DNA from: Tetragonia tetragonoides
Taxonomy: Eukaryota; Streptophyta; Magnoliopsida; Caryophyllales; Aizoaceae
DNA: 64,000 nucleotides
Reading direction: 5' to 3'
Assembly: GCA_038025085.1 (NCBI GenBank)
Contig: CM076142.1
Coordinates: 12,622,001-12,686,000, forward strand
How positions within the stretch are numbered: the stretch's first letter is position 1; each line of letters opens with the position of its first letter. Shown in pieces: positions 1-10,619 of the stretch. The position numbers and the translations under genes are program-made. Below the pieces are notes generated by a model that was not told where the DNA came from, did no database searches, and worked only from the letters and a program-made list of their open reading frames with translations.

Positions 1-532
1 GAGCATACCTCTCCCTATTCGAACCTACCCTTCCACCTCAGGACACTCGCTTTGGTCAGGAGGTGCACACTTAGTGACAGTGATAGCTGCTACAGATACG
101 TATTCGAATACTACTAAATCAGAGAGCCATATATACAAGCATTAAGCAAAAAGGAAATTTTAAAAGAGCATGATCTCAGGAAGGAAAGCTAAACATACTT
201 CATTCAATTAAAGACAGATATACATTTAATTCAGTGCAAAAAATAAAAAGGGATAAATTTGTGGCAAAGGAATAATCTAATGAATTGCAATTCTTTAATT
301 TAGGTCATTCTTTTGCTCGAAACATAATTGAAAGAGCATTATTTAGATTTTAGATTGCCCCTCAAAAAAAAAAAAAAAAGAAACATTTGGATTGGCCGTA
401 GGCTATAGGACGTACATCAAGATTCGTTGCGTTGAAAACTCAGGTTAGAATCACTACAGTAGGGATAAACAACACTATAAATAAAACTATCAAAGCACCA
501 GTACTATATATAAATGCTTGTTTCAACACTAA

Positions 533-1117
533 GGCTCCGTTTGGTTGGGGTGAAAATAGTTTTTCTGGAAAATTGTTTTTCTGAAAAACTGTTTTCCCAT
601 TTTTCGTTGTTTGGTTTACAATGAGAAAGAAAATCGTTTTCAGGGGGAAAATCATTTCCACCTATATAGGTGTAAATGTTTTTCCTTCAAAATGAAGGGA
701 AAACGGTTTTCCGTTGGTGGGACACTATGTCCCCGGAGCACTAATAGTGGACTTGATCAGCGGGTTTGGTTGTCGGGACATCGGGTCATAAAAACAAACT
801 CACACCCGACTTGATTGGGCCTCAGGATGAACTTTCGGGCCACTTTCTCAATATTTTTTTTTTCTTCAGATAATTACAACTTTTGACTCCGATATGCATT
901 TGAGGTGATTTTTTTCGAATCCACCTAACTTTTCGAGATCGATGCACTTATGTTAGTAGATTTTATTTTTTATTAAAAAAAAAAATTCTGGAAATTTTTT
1001 TTCCGTTGTAACCACACAACGGAAAATGTGAACGGAAATACATGTTACACTGAAAATGATTTTCAACTGAAATTACCTTTTAGATGAGAACGATTTTCCG
1101 TCCAACCAAACAGAGCC
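533..1117. mobile_element. Tourist-like (PIF/Harbinger) MITE, 585 bp
   Basis: The ends are inverted repeats (GGCTCCGTTTGGTTGG on the left, CCAACCAAACAGAGCC on the right), and a TAA triplet flanks both sides (530-532 and 1118-1120). A 3-bp TAA/TTA target duplication is typical of PIF/Harbinger MITEs. No coding capacity was seen inside. Confidence 0.72.
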
Positions 1118-1352
1118 TAAAACAAGGTCCCCAATTAAGCAGAACTACGTTTTCTTGTTGCCCTTAATTAAATCCTTATATTTTTGGGAAATTAATGGTC
1201 AAAGTTTGTAAAATTTGACCTTCAAAAAGTAAATATTATTTTTCGAAAACGGAGGAAAAACATCACTTCTATAACCAGTGCACTTGTATTAATATTATTT
1301 TTTTGACAACAAGACCAACCCATAAACAGCTCGTAGACTACTGCGCGCTATC

Positions 1353-2125
1353 CAGGGGCGAAGCCAAGGAGGGAGGCTGGCATAGGCCTGGCCCCCGTGG
1401 CCCAGCCCAGAATTCCTTGTCTGTTTGTTTCGGCTTATCTAAAGAATATATATTAAAATGCTCATTTTTACGTATGTAAGCTATCTTAGCTCAGTGGTTT
1501 GACTTTGATGTGCTATAAATCCATTAGGTTCAAATCAGGTTCGATTCTTACGGCAGCAAATTTTCCCTTGTTTTTTCTCTTTATTGCTTTTCCCCTTGTT
1601 TCCTCGTTCAATGCGACTTCTTTTTTTTCCCTTCTTTCCTCGTTTAATGCGACTTACAGATTTCTAATTATTTTTTCATTTTTTTGGATCGTATCATGTT
1701 TCTAATTTTAATTACTCCCGAAATGCATATGCCGCTCTCGAATTTTCAAGCTTTTTTAGTCTATTTTCCCCATAGTAAAATAAAAACTTAACCAACTTTA
1801 AACATCTAAAATCAAAATGCATTTTTTTATCACTACCTTTGTATTTTAACTCGATAGTTCATTCTACGTGGATCAAAAATAAATAAGTCAAGGCTACTAA
1901 CTGACTAGTCATGAAAGAGATTTCTATTGCCACAAATTTTGAATTTTGAATTCTATTGGGTATAGTCATGAAATCGGATTTTACTATTTTTTTTTTTTTG
2001 TAGAATAAAAACCCGAATCTAGAGACAAAGAAACGAAGATTATTGATAAGTTTTGTATGACCACATAAAAAAAATTAACAAATGTTTCGGCCCTCTGTAC
2101 TTTCAAAATCCTAGCTTCGCCCCTA
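1353..2125. mobile_element. Non-autonomous hAT element, 773 bp
   Basis: The termini are CAGGGGCGAAGCC on the left and the complement of TAGGGGCGAAGCT on the right. The exact 8-bp duplication GCGCTATC lies at 1345-1352 and 2126-2133. The 8-bp target duplication and CAGGG/TAGGG ends fit the hAT superfamily. There is no transposase, so it must have been moved in trans. Confidence 0.82.
1487..1548 (+). other. tRNA-like pol III box remnant inside the hAT element
   Basis: An A-box-like TAGCTCAGTGG at 1487-1497 is followed by a B-box-like GGTTCGATTCT at 1538-1548, at roughly tRNA spacing. There is no convincing cloverleaf and the region lies inside the hAT element, so it is read as a captured SINE or tRNA-derived remnant rather than a tRNA gene. 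Confidence 0.35.
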
Positions 2126-2133
2126 GCGCTATC

Positions 2134-3180
2134 TATTAGTACAAATAATGACTGTAATCTAAAAATAATACCCGAAATCTCAAAACACTGAAATAAAGAT
2201 TTTCCAAAATAAGAACGCAGATATAATATACTCATAGTTTTCTACAAACGACGTTAAAAGTGCTAGGTTACTTAGTATCATATCAAACGCCTTGAGGCTG
2301 CAACAGTATTAGTGAAACTGAAAACCCCGCCACCGTCCGGCATTTGAAGAAAATGCGGCAAGTAATTCTACTTAAGAAGTTAAAAATTAGTAGAAGAGAC
2401 TAACCATCCAAACTCTTTTATGATTTATGAAAATGGTTATAATTGCCATCAAAAAAAACTTGATAATATATTATATACCCTTCTATCAAAAAATAAACAA
2501 AAACCCATGAAACCATAAACAACTTGGGTACAACCAACTCATTAGATGAACATGCATGTGTCACTCACATGCTTCTCTCTCTCCCTCTTTAATTCCCTCA
2601 CTCTCTCTGCTTCCCTCCCTGGGCATCTCTCTCTCTCTCTCCTCGATCCAACCTCAGATGTGGCCTGTCATTCCTCATCATCCTCTGATATCTCATTGTA
2701 TAATTTAGACACTCCGGTTAGTACTTTTATTACGATTTACGAATTATGGTTGTTGTTGTGATGTTTATTTATTTATTAGTTCCAGTTGTTACTCGGTATA
2801 TTATTCAAGCAATTAAGGGAATCCCGATTTATTATTCAAATTTTTTTAATCACCAAAAAAAAAAAAGCTTATGTATAAGGTGGCAAACATAAGTGCTACA
2901 TGTGAACAAGGTCTTTAAATTTGTAGCTATTTTGAAAGTCTACATTGAAAATGTAAACAGATCCAAACCTAAATAATAAAAAAGATACGGGATGGAGTTG
3001 AAATTCAGGAAAAAAAGAAAACGTCTGACTACCTACATGTGATGGGAACGTAGGTAGTCCAATCGAATACTCAATGCGGCCACCAATTATTTTTCTTTAA
3101 TTTATTTTATACTGCGTACACACTACACACTAATAATTGGCTTGAAACTTCAAAACACATATATGCATGATTATTATGCC
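2134..3180. other. Gene-free upstream region of lectin copy 1
   Basis: No coding region or clear mobile element was recognised. The only notable feature is a pyrimidine-rich CT tract around 2565-2645. The final part presumably holds the promoter of lectin copy 1. Confidence 0.5.
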
Positions 3181-3188
3181 TATAAATA
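3181..3188 (+). promoter_or_regulatory. TATA box of lectin copy 1
   Basis: TATAAATA lies 114 bp upstream of the exon 1 ATG, in a context (GCCTATAAATAG then GGGATGA) also found upstream of copies 3 and 5. The shared context and spacing support a conserved core promoter. Confidence 0.65.
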
Positions 3189-3254
3189 GAAGGGGATGAT
3201 GAAGAAGTTAAAGGCACAGCTCAAGAGTACTAACAGAAAAAGAGTAATAAAGTA

Positions 3255-3258
<4 letters not shown>

Positions 3259-3290
<32 letters not shown>
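3259..3290 (+). repeat. (AG)16 microsatellite in the 5' leader of copy 1
   Basis: Perfect AG dinucleotide tract between the TATA box and the ATG. All five copies have a GA-rich leader, but only copies 1 and 3 have long pure tracts. Confidence 0.9.
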
Positions 3291-3295
<5 letters not shown>

Positions 3296-4115
3296 TGTCG
3301 AAATTAATGCCTTCACTGATGGCTCTTAAGTTATCTTCAACAAACCGTATTAAGAGCAGTAATGAAAACAAGTACTTGGGCTGCGGCACCGATAACGAGC
3401 TGGAGTACTCCTTTGGACTACTGGACCCAGCTGCAAAGTTTGCAGTGGAACGAGCCAAGTCTGATGGGGGCCTTGTGCACATAAGAAGTTGCTTTAACAA
3501 TAAATATTGGGCTAGGTAATCATATACCTTTCAATTTAATAAGTTTTGTTATCAGACTGTCTCACGATGGGAGGGAGTTATTTTTCTAATAAAAAACAGG
3601 GTCAAAGAATAAGTCACCCTTAATGTGTTAGAATTACTTTTTACCATGTGCTATGCTTTACGCCTTCACCTCCCACTAATCAACTTCTTTTTATATCTCA
3701 AGGTAACTAAAAATTGAACGTAATAGATCTGGTTGAGAAGGAAAGGGGTGACGGCAATGGCTTTTTGTCTCTAATTGGGTGTTTTAGACAAAAATATTTT
3801 TTCTAATGAGGTGTTTTTTGCAATAAAATTAATTTATTGGCAGGGTTGACAATTTTTAGTTGGGATCCTCTTCATTTTTCTTCTTTCCATTTCCTAAATG
3901 TAGGATGGATCTCCTTCTCTCATTTTATCTTTTTAAATTTGTTTAATTTAAATTTTGGTTAGAAGGAAATCTCACCCTTCATTTAGGAAATAGAGACAAC
4001 TATTTCAGGCCACTATTTCTTTTAACAAATGAAAAAGATTTCAACTCGACATTCCTGATATAAGTACTACGTAGGCCAAAGTCAAGGGACCAGACATACC
4101 TTAATTATGCCATTA

Positions 4116-4373
4116 CTCCCTTTGTCTCATTAAATTCTAAACGTTTGCTTTTTGAATGTCAAATTTAACAAACTTTGACTATTAATCTATGAAAATATAT
4201 AAAGATATTCACAATATGAAAATACTCTTGTTAGATTCATTTTTCAAAATACTTTCAAAAAATCGTAGTGCTATAATTTTTACATTCATATAATTATAGT
4301 TATTTATGATCAAAGTGGTGTCTTGAAAATCGTAGAAAAAGTAATCATTTAACATTTTATGAGTCGGAGAGAG
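4116..4373. mobile_element. Stowaway-like MITE in intron of copy 1
   Basis: Termini CTCCCTTTGTCTC and GAGTCGGAGAGAG are flanked by TA on both sides (4114-4115, 4374-4375), typical of Stowaway/Mariner MITEs. It sits just after a sequence (GGGACCAGACATACC) that in copy 4 lies immediately upstream of the exon 2 acceptor, so the intron grew by later insertions at this point. Confidence 0.65.
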
Positions 4374-5202
4374 TATTATTCTGTACAACTGTACAAGAGT
4401 TATATGATCATTACAGTACGATGTGTTTTAAAAAATAATGAACGACGTGCGATACACAGACTGAGTGTTAATTTGTTTGGTGTAAAAAACGTAGATCTCT
4501 AATAAATGCACAATTGAGGTCATAATAACTCGACTACATGCAACACTATATACTCATGTCTTTTCCCCATATATATTGTAGTTATTAAATTAAAGCAATC
4601 ACGTATACAACGCTGATATTTCTAGCTGGCTATGAATGAACTTTAAAATAAGTCGATCAAGTGATTCACTTTTATGGTTTTCTTGGACAACTTGAATGCA
4701 TTGACTAACATTTTCCGTTTATATATTACTATGATTTAAGTTATCATTTTCACTTTTTCGGTATCCAATTGTTGTCTATATCTCTGTAGTCATTTTTGGT
4801 GCAGATATCTCTGTAGTCATTAATAAACATGTAGCATTCATTTTCGTTTTCGAGGCCAGTCTCTGACTATTGTTTTCTCCTAAGCTAGAATTCAAACTTT
4901 ATAAAAAATATGTATTTATGAAACAATATATATATATATTTTTTTTAATACGAATCGTCCAACAAATGTTTTCTCATATTATTATAAACTGTACCAGATT
5001 ACTTTTTCCACAAATCGATAGTCGAATGTGGCAAAAATACTTTAAATTTATTATACTTTCAAAAATGGATTCAGTGCATTACATTCTTCATGCATGATAC
5101 ATGCATCAACTAATCAGTTGATTCACAAATACCAACAATACATAAAAAAGAATAAAAAATCACATAATACATGAACCTACTGATGAATTAATTGAAAATA
5201 TT

Positions 5203-6196
5203 AATCTACATAATCTATATACTTAGATTAAAACAAAATTATTTAACCACAACTCATCACATTAGCCGCCATAATTACTGGCACATCTACTGCCACATCA
5301 CCTCCTGAGGTGAACAAGAAAAAAGAAAAAGAAGTAAACTAGTATTAATTAAATGCTGATATGGAAAAACTTTTTAACATGTTAATGAGGTGTTAGGTGA
5401 TGTGAATTGTCACATGTCAAACCAACAACTATCCATTATTGGATTGCTATTACAAAAGGAAGCTGTTACGAGTTTATTGAATAGACAAGAAATTTTGTCT
5501 ATTTAGTCATTTATTTACTAAAACATAAATTTTATTAACTAAAATATCAATTTTATTTACTAAAAAAATTTCAATTTTAGAAATTACAAACATCAACTTT
5601 GCTCACTTGAACACCAATTTTCTTTATTAAAATATCACTTTTACTTACTAAAACATTGATCTTGTTTACTAAAATATAAAACTTATTTACTAAAATGCTA
5701 ATTTTGTTTACAAAATCTTCATCCTACTTAAGATATTTTGCTTACTAAAACATTGATCTTGTTTACTAAAATATCAAACTTATTTACTAAAACACCAATT
5801 TCGTTTACGAAATCTTCATCCTACCTTAAATAAAAAAAATTTCTTATTTATTTAATAAATGTTACCATTTTTTATTACAAAAACTAGGATCAGATAAAAA
5901 TACTCCATCTATATTATAATAATAACTAAACTAAAATGCAATGATTTAACCACAACTCCTCATATCATCCGTCATATTTACTGGCACATCTACTGCCACA
6001 TCACCCTCTGAAGTGGCCAAGAAATTAAAAAGGTAAAAGAAGATATTAGTATCAATTAAATGATGATATGGAAAGAGTTCTAAACATGTTAATGAGGTGT
6101 TCGGTCATGTGAAATGTCACCTGTCAAACCAACAACTATCCATTATTAGATTGCAATTACAAAAACTATGATCAGATAAAAATACTCCATTATTGT
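5203..6196 (+). repeat. Tandem duplication (~280 bp units) in intron of copy 1
   Basis: A segment containing ACTGGCACATCTACTGCCAC and the phrase CAACAACTATCCATTATT occurs twice, offset by about 703 bp. The first unit (5203-5457 plus 5883-5907) is split by an inserted element. The second (5908-6196) is uninterrupted and preserves the empty site. Confidence 0.75.
5458..5873. mobile_element. Mutator-like non-autonomous element, 416 bp
   Basis: The 9-bp sequence ATTACAAAA flanks it exactly (5449-5457, 5874-5882). The parallel unit of the tandem duplication at about 6154-6162 has one ATTACAAAA with no insert, an empty site. The ends are imperfect inverted repeats of about 35 bp. The interior repeats TTTACTAAAACAT-like phrases. 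A 9-bp duplication suggests the Mutator superfamily. Confidence 0.65.
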
Positions 6197-6565
6197 AGCA
6201 GGAAACAATTGCACGTCTACCTTTTTTTTTTTTTTTTTGCAGGGAAAAGAATTACACGTTGACTTCATAGACAACAAATGTAGTTTATTTATCATTTGTT
6301 AACTAAAACATTAATTATTACATTTTTTTTTACTGAAATAACAATTTTGTTTACTTAAAAATCATTGATCGAGGAAATTTGAAACATAAACTTTGTAACT
6401 GACATATCAATCTTGTATACCAAAAATATTAGGTACTTTTATTAAAATCATTAATTTTGTTTACTAAAACATCAAATTTGTCAATTAAATTATGAAATTT
6501 TTCTATAAAAACTTCTAACTAAGCTAAAATAGACAATTTTGCTTGTTTAGTGACTAGACTGTTAA
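6197..6565. mobile_element. Second insertion with 9-bp target duplication, next to the exon 2 acceptor
   Basis: CATTATTGT occurs at 6188-6196 and again at 6566-6574, ending 5 bp before the acceptor AG at 6580-6581. The interior shares the TTTACTAAAACAT-type repeat with the 5458-5873 element, so they are probably one family. Terminal inverted repeats are not clear. Confidence 0.5.
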
Positions 6566-7181
6566 CATTATTGTGCTACAGGTCATTATCCCATGAACCC
6601 TGGATAACCGCATCAGCGACTAAGCCTGAAGAAGATGGATCAGCCAATGTTCATGCCAATAATAGTTGCAGGTCATCAGGGCAAGATTGATAAAATGAGG
6701 TTTCAGCATCACATGCGAGGAAAGTTATTATACGTGGCGTATAAGTCAGCTGAAAAGCTCTGCTTATGCCTGGACTCGAACCCTCAGGCCTTTATGGCTT
6801 TTTCCAAACCTATAAATTACAAGTCATTTGGGATTATTTTGCCCATCAATTTTTAACTACGCAGTGGACGTGCCTCTAAGGTCTTTTGTTAAAATCGGAC
6901 TGATTGCCAAAAAATCCTCCTGCAGTATTCCCTACTCCTATACTCAGATCGAAACACTCAATACTGACCCCAGTGCTCCAATCACCTTGCATGATGGTGT
7001 TTACAAATTCGAGTCCACTGACGTTGATTTTATCCTCAGCAAGCCGGAGCCCCTTGCTACCTGAACAATAATGGAAGTATATATATATAACTATGTACCT
7101 GTAATGTACACAGGGTTTGCTATACCTATGCCCTTCACAGATCAAAATGATGTTTCAGTGTCAACTCAATCTGTACGTATG

Positions 7182-7187
7182 AATAAA
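7182..7187 (+). terminator. Polyadenylation signal of copy 1
   Basis: AATAAA about 120 bp past the stop, in a 3' UTR block (TGTACCTGTAA..., CCTATGCCCTTCA...) shared by all five copies. Confidence 0.55.
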
Positions 7188-8040
7188 CGACAATCGATTG
7201 TATAACACTTGGCGAATGCGCGAGGATGTGTTTTACTATTCAAGTTATGTGGCAACTGGCAAGGAGAAATAATCATGCATGTTCTTCCTATTAAACAGTC
7301 TGATCTAATCATGCATTGCCGGAAGATGAGTTGTTCTTTCATACTGTACTTTATTTTGTCTCAAATTTTTTTCGAATTATTCGCGTCGCACCGTTCCATT
7401 CCGTTCTATTTCTCATCGTCTCGCACCATTCCGTTAAAGAGAACAAGGCCTTAGTCCACCGTGCTATCAGATCCTTAGCTGCAGAGTGGTTTTAGCTCAG
7501 TCAAAAAACACAAATTGTTCTCGTTGGAATAAAGGTGTGTATATTCAATCAATATATAAAACAGAAAGATTTTACTTGCAATACTTGTTGTGCCGTGGAC
7601 ATACCACTGTTCTAGTCTCGGTGGCGGCTGTCCTCCACGATTAACATAATTCCGGTCACGACGTGCACTCACAGTAAACGGATAGGAGTAACAGTACCGA
7701 CTTGCTCAAACCACCACCCCAAGCCCCGCCCGACCAGACGGGCGGCGGCGGTGCGCGCGTGTGGTGGTCTATACTTTCCCCTTTTCTCTTATTCAAAATC
7801 TAAAGGGAGAGCCACATATATAAACCAATTTTTATTAGCAATCCCTTTAATTTCATCAAGTGATTGTGTGAGGACGCTCACAATTTAAATTTAAATTAGA
7901 GAGGAATTGTCGTATACTCCTATTAAATACTCTGATATGTAATGCGGTTGATTCATTCGCTGGATCAACCTATCATTTTCTATAGTATTGCTGGAATTAA
8001 TGTACACACCTTGTGGGTTGAAGCTATAAACAACTAATTG
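7188..8040. other. Spacer between copies 1 and 2
   Basis: No gene was seen. About 7330-7455 is a truncated member of the ACGGAATGG-rich Tourist family found elsewhere in the window. Around 7700-7775 is an unusual GC-rich patch (GGGCGGCGGCGGTGCGCGCG) in otherwise AT-rich DNA. Confidence 0.5.
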
Positions 8041-8220
8041 CCTATATGTAAATAAAAGGGGATGAAGTCATGAAGAGATTATAGAGACAGCGAGCGAGCG
8101 AGCAAGATGACAGCATCATTGCCATCACATATTGCTCTTCAGTTATATGCAAATGATGCACCGTCTGGTCATGAGAGTATTTGTACACACAGGAAGTACT
8201 TGGGCTGCGTCAACGAATGA

Positions 8221-9446
8221 CTGGTCAAATGACTGCTATGGCAAATAAAATCTGTAGTAGTGTTAGAAGTATCGTTTATAGTTATTTAATCAAAGTTGTG
8301 CACATGTGGCATTTACGTGTTATCTTCACACAAATATTTTCTCTTATATGGCATCCTACATGTCGTTACCGCACAAAAATAACCCAACTTTTATAATACA
8401 CATATATTTATATATCTCCTTTTGAAACTTTTTTTCAAATCCAATCCATTGAAATAGGATATATAATTTTATGACTTACGTAGCTAAATTTATTTTATTT
8501 TATTTTGTAATATAAAAAAATGCTAATAAATATGTAATAAATCCAACTAATGATGAGACATTATTGAGTGACACTTGGATGGTGAGTTGTTAGGATATGT
8601 AGCAAGTTTTGCTTATGTGATGCTTAGGTGTCATCGTCACACGAATTTACACCTCCTATGTGGCGTCCTATGTGTCATGCCCACACGAATTGGACTCACT
8701 TTATCTGTATACCGATGTGGCGCCTATGTGTCATCTTCACACGAATATATCCCTCCCATGTGGCGTCTCACATGTCATCCTCCCCCGAAAAGAACACAAC
8801 TTTATAAGACATAGTACATATGCATCTCATTTTGAAGTATTTTCAGAACCTGATCCAATAGAAGAAGAATTATAATTTTTAAAATTGCATAACAAAAGTT
8901 ATTTTATTTTATAATCTTAACAATAGAATAATAAATATAACAGATTGTATTTATGAAGTCAAATAATGATTATTAATTAATGCTTGACACACTTGGATGA
9001 AGGCTTAGGTGACGGTATACGTGTAATCACCACACGAACTTGGCGCTTACGTGGCATTTTAGGTGTTATGCCCACACGATTTTAGGTTCTTGCGTGGCAT
9101 CCTACGTGTCGTGGCCACACGAAATGAACTCACTTTGATCATAAATATGTCGAAAAATATAAAGATTTATAAAGTAAAAATACTTTAGAAATCATAATTT
9201 TATAATTTAAATTTAAATATTCATATAACTAGGTGGATGCCTGTGCGTTGCACGAACTATGATTATATAATGGAACTAATATAATGTGATTATTAATCTC
9301 ATCGAAAAATCAAAGTGTAATTGTCACTTATGAAAAATTATTAGTAGTATATGGATAAATATTTATATAATCCATTTAATATCATATGTCATATAATAAG
9401 ATTACTATGACTTAGTTTACTCTGAAAAATCAAAGTATAATTGTCA
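8221..9446 (-). mobile_element. Mosaic of Helitron-derived and Stowaway-derived repeats inside copy 2
   Basis: From 8570 to about 9140, repeated phrases such as CCACACGAA and ATGTGGCGTCC are the reverse complement of the internal units of the Helitron-like element at 18927-21116. About 9141-9228 resembles the interior of the Stowaway element at 10968-11196. A Helitron-type 3' end in minus orientation follows at 9229. The whole block separates the two halves of copy 2. Confidence 0.55.
9229..9253 (-). other. Helitron-like 3' terminus (minus orientation)
   Basis: CTAG (9229-9232) preceded by host A, then a hairpin GTGC-GTT-GCAC (9243-9253). On the minus strand this reads hairpin, short spacer, CTAG, T, which is the Helitron 3' end pattern. 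The other end could not be fixed. Confidence 0.45.
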
Positions 9447-10604
9447 CTCAAGACGGTGATAGGCATTACCTCCAATTCGGGAGTACAGATGCTGGGTCTA
9501 CTTGGGTTGGAGATGAGGTGTATCCCACTGATGATGATGGCCTTTATCGATTTAAGAATACTTACTACGGCCAATTCTGGAGGCGCAGCCCTAACTGGAT
9601 TTGGGCTGACTCCACTGATACCAGCAATGACAACCTTGACACATTATTTCAGGCTATAAAGGTTGACGACAACAGCAATATTATTGCTCTTCGTAACATG
9701 GGCAACAAATATTTCTGTAAACGACTTGCCACTGAAGGCAAGGAAAGCTGCTTGATTGAATGCTGGCATCGAAAACATAACAACAGAAGCTCGGTTGAAG
9801 GTAGTTGAACCCGTCCTTACAAGGTCTATAAAAATTGTTGTATATCGCTTAGACGATCAGAATTATCTGGCCAAACCCCTCTGCTGGTAGTGGCTACGGA
9901 GAGTGCCACAAACCCATTTGATGTCGCCAATAATATGACCATTCAGTTTTCGCACCTAAAACTATTACCAGAACCTGGAGTAACAGTATATCTGTCAAGC
10001 TAGGTGTCAAAGCCACTCTCGAAGCTGGCATCCCGTTTTTTCTAAAAGGAAAAACTGAAATTTCGGCTGAAGTCACCAACCAGTTCCAGTGGGGAGAGAC
10101 TGAGATGGAAACCAACACGACAACTGCTACGTACACTGTGAGCGTGCCTGCAAAGTCTATGGTTATAGTCAACATGGTTGCCACGAAAGCGTCTTGCACT
10201 ATTCCATTTTCTTACACTCAGATCGATCAACTCACTAACGGGGAGCGTATTTCGGTAACCATGGAGGATGGTATTTACACGGGCGTCGACTCCATCAGTA
10301 GTACTCAACCTTTTACTTTGCTGCTTCATTAATATTACTCATATTTCTTTGCGTGCAGTTCATCTATACCTTACATTTCCCGCATTGTGTTTTCTATGTT
10401 TGTTCAGGTGTGTATTTTCTTTTAAATAACTTTATCTTATGCATTGTGTGTCTGAGGGTTGTCCTTATTTTAACTGTTTTTATGCGTCAGTTACGCATGT
10501 ATGTGAACTCTGTACGTACTTGTAAGGCCACAGGTCTTCCTGTTATGCTCTTCACTGAAGATGATGTTTCATGTGTCAACTTTGTATTATTGCATAATAT
10601 ATTC

Positions 10605-10610
10605 AATAAA
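10605..10610 (+). terminator. Polyadenylation signal of copy 2
   Basis: AATAAA within the family 3' UTR block, following ATATATTC as in copies 3 to 5. Confidence 0.5.
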
Positions 10611-10619
10611 TGACAGTCA

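Larger units (their letters stand above)
3295..7064 (+). pseudogene. Agglutinin-aerolysin lectin gene, copy 1 (pseudogene)
   Basis: This is an amaranthin-like agglutinin with an aerolysin-type C-terminal domain, in two exons. Exon 1 is 3295-3515 with donor GT at 3516. It encodes 73 residues including the family motifs KYLGC, LDPAAKFAVE and GLVHIRSC. The acceptor AG at 6580-6581 opens exon 2 at 6582 in the phase used by the intact copies. Shortly inside exon 2 the family reading frame is lost and a TGA follows. A segment then resembles the middle of the second lectin module (CLCLDSNPQA), and at about 6850-6865 the sequence jumps directly to the C-terminal end of the aerolysin domain. Roughly 800 bp present in copies 3 and 4 is missing there. 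The intron is about 3.1 kb and enlarged by insertions. A short truncated exon 1 product is possible, but a full protein is not. Confidence 0.85.
8107..10332 (+). pseudogene. Agglutinin-aerolysin lectin gene, copy 2 (pseudogene, middle replaced)
   Basis: The first half of exon 1 starts at ATG 8107 and reads for 37 codons to KYLGCVNE, then hits TGA at 8218-8220, where similarity to the family ends. Family sequence resumes at about 9447-9449 in the second lectin module of exon 2 (DRHYL, YRFKN, NWIWADS motifs). The rest of exon 1, the intron and the start of exon 2 are absent, replaced by repeat-derived DNA. Exon 2 has several further breaks: a 4-bp duplication after ESCL at about 9760, and more frame changes around 9830-9960. 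The last segment reads in one frame (10105-10332) but ends in a non-family C-terminus. The TATA region (about 8044) is degraded. It cannot encode the full protein. Confidence 0.85.

Noticed and set aside
3180..3500. Minus-strand frame across exon 1 of copy 1 (and the equivalent at 13776-14129)
   Set aside because: They translate the antisense of exon 1 and of the GA microsatellite (Ser/Leu repeats).
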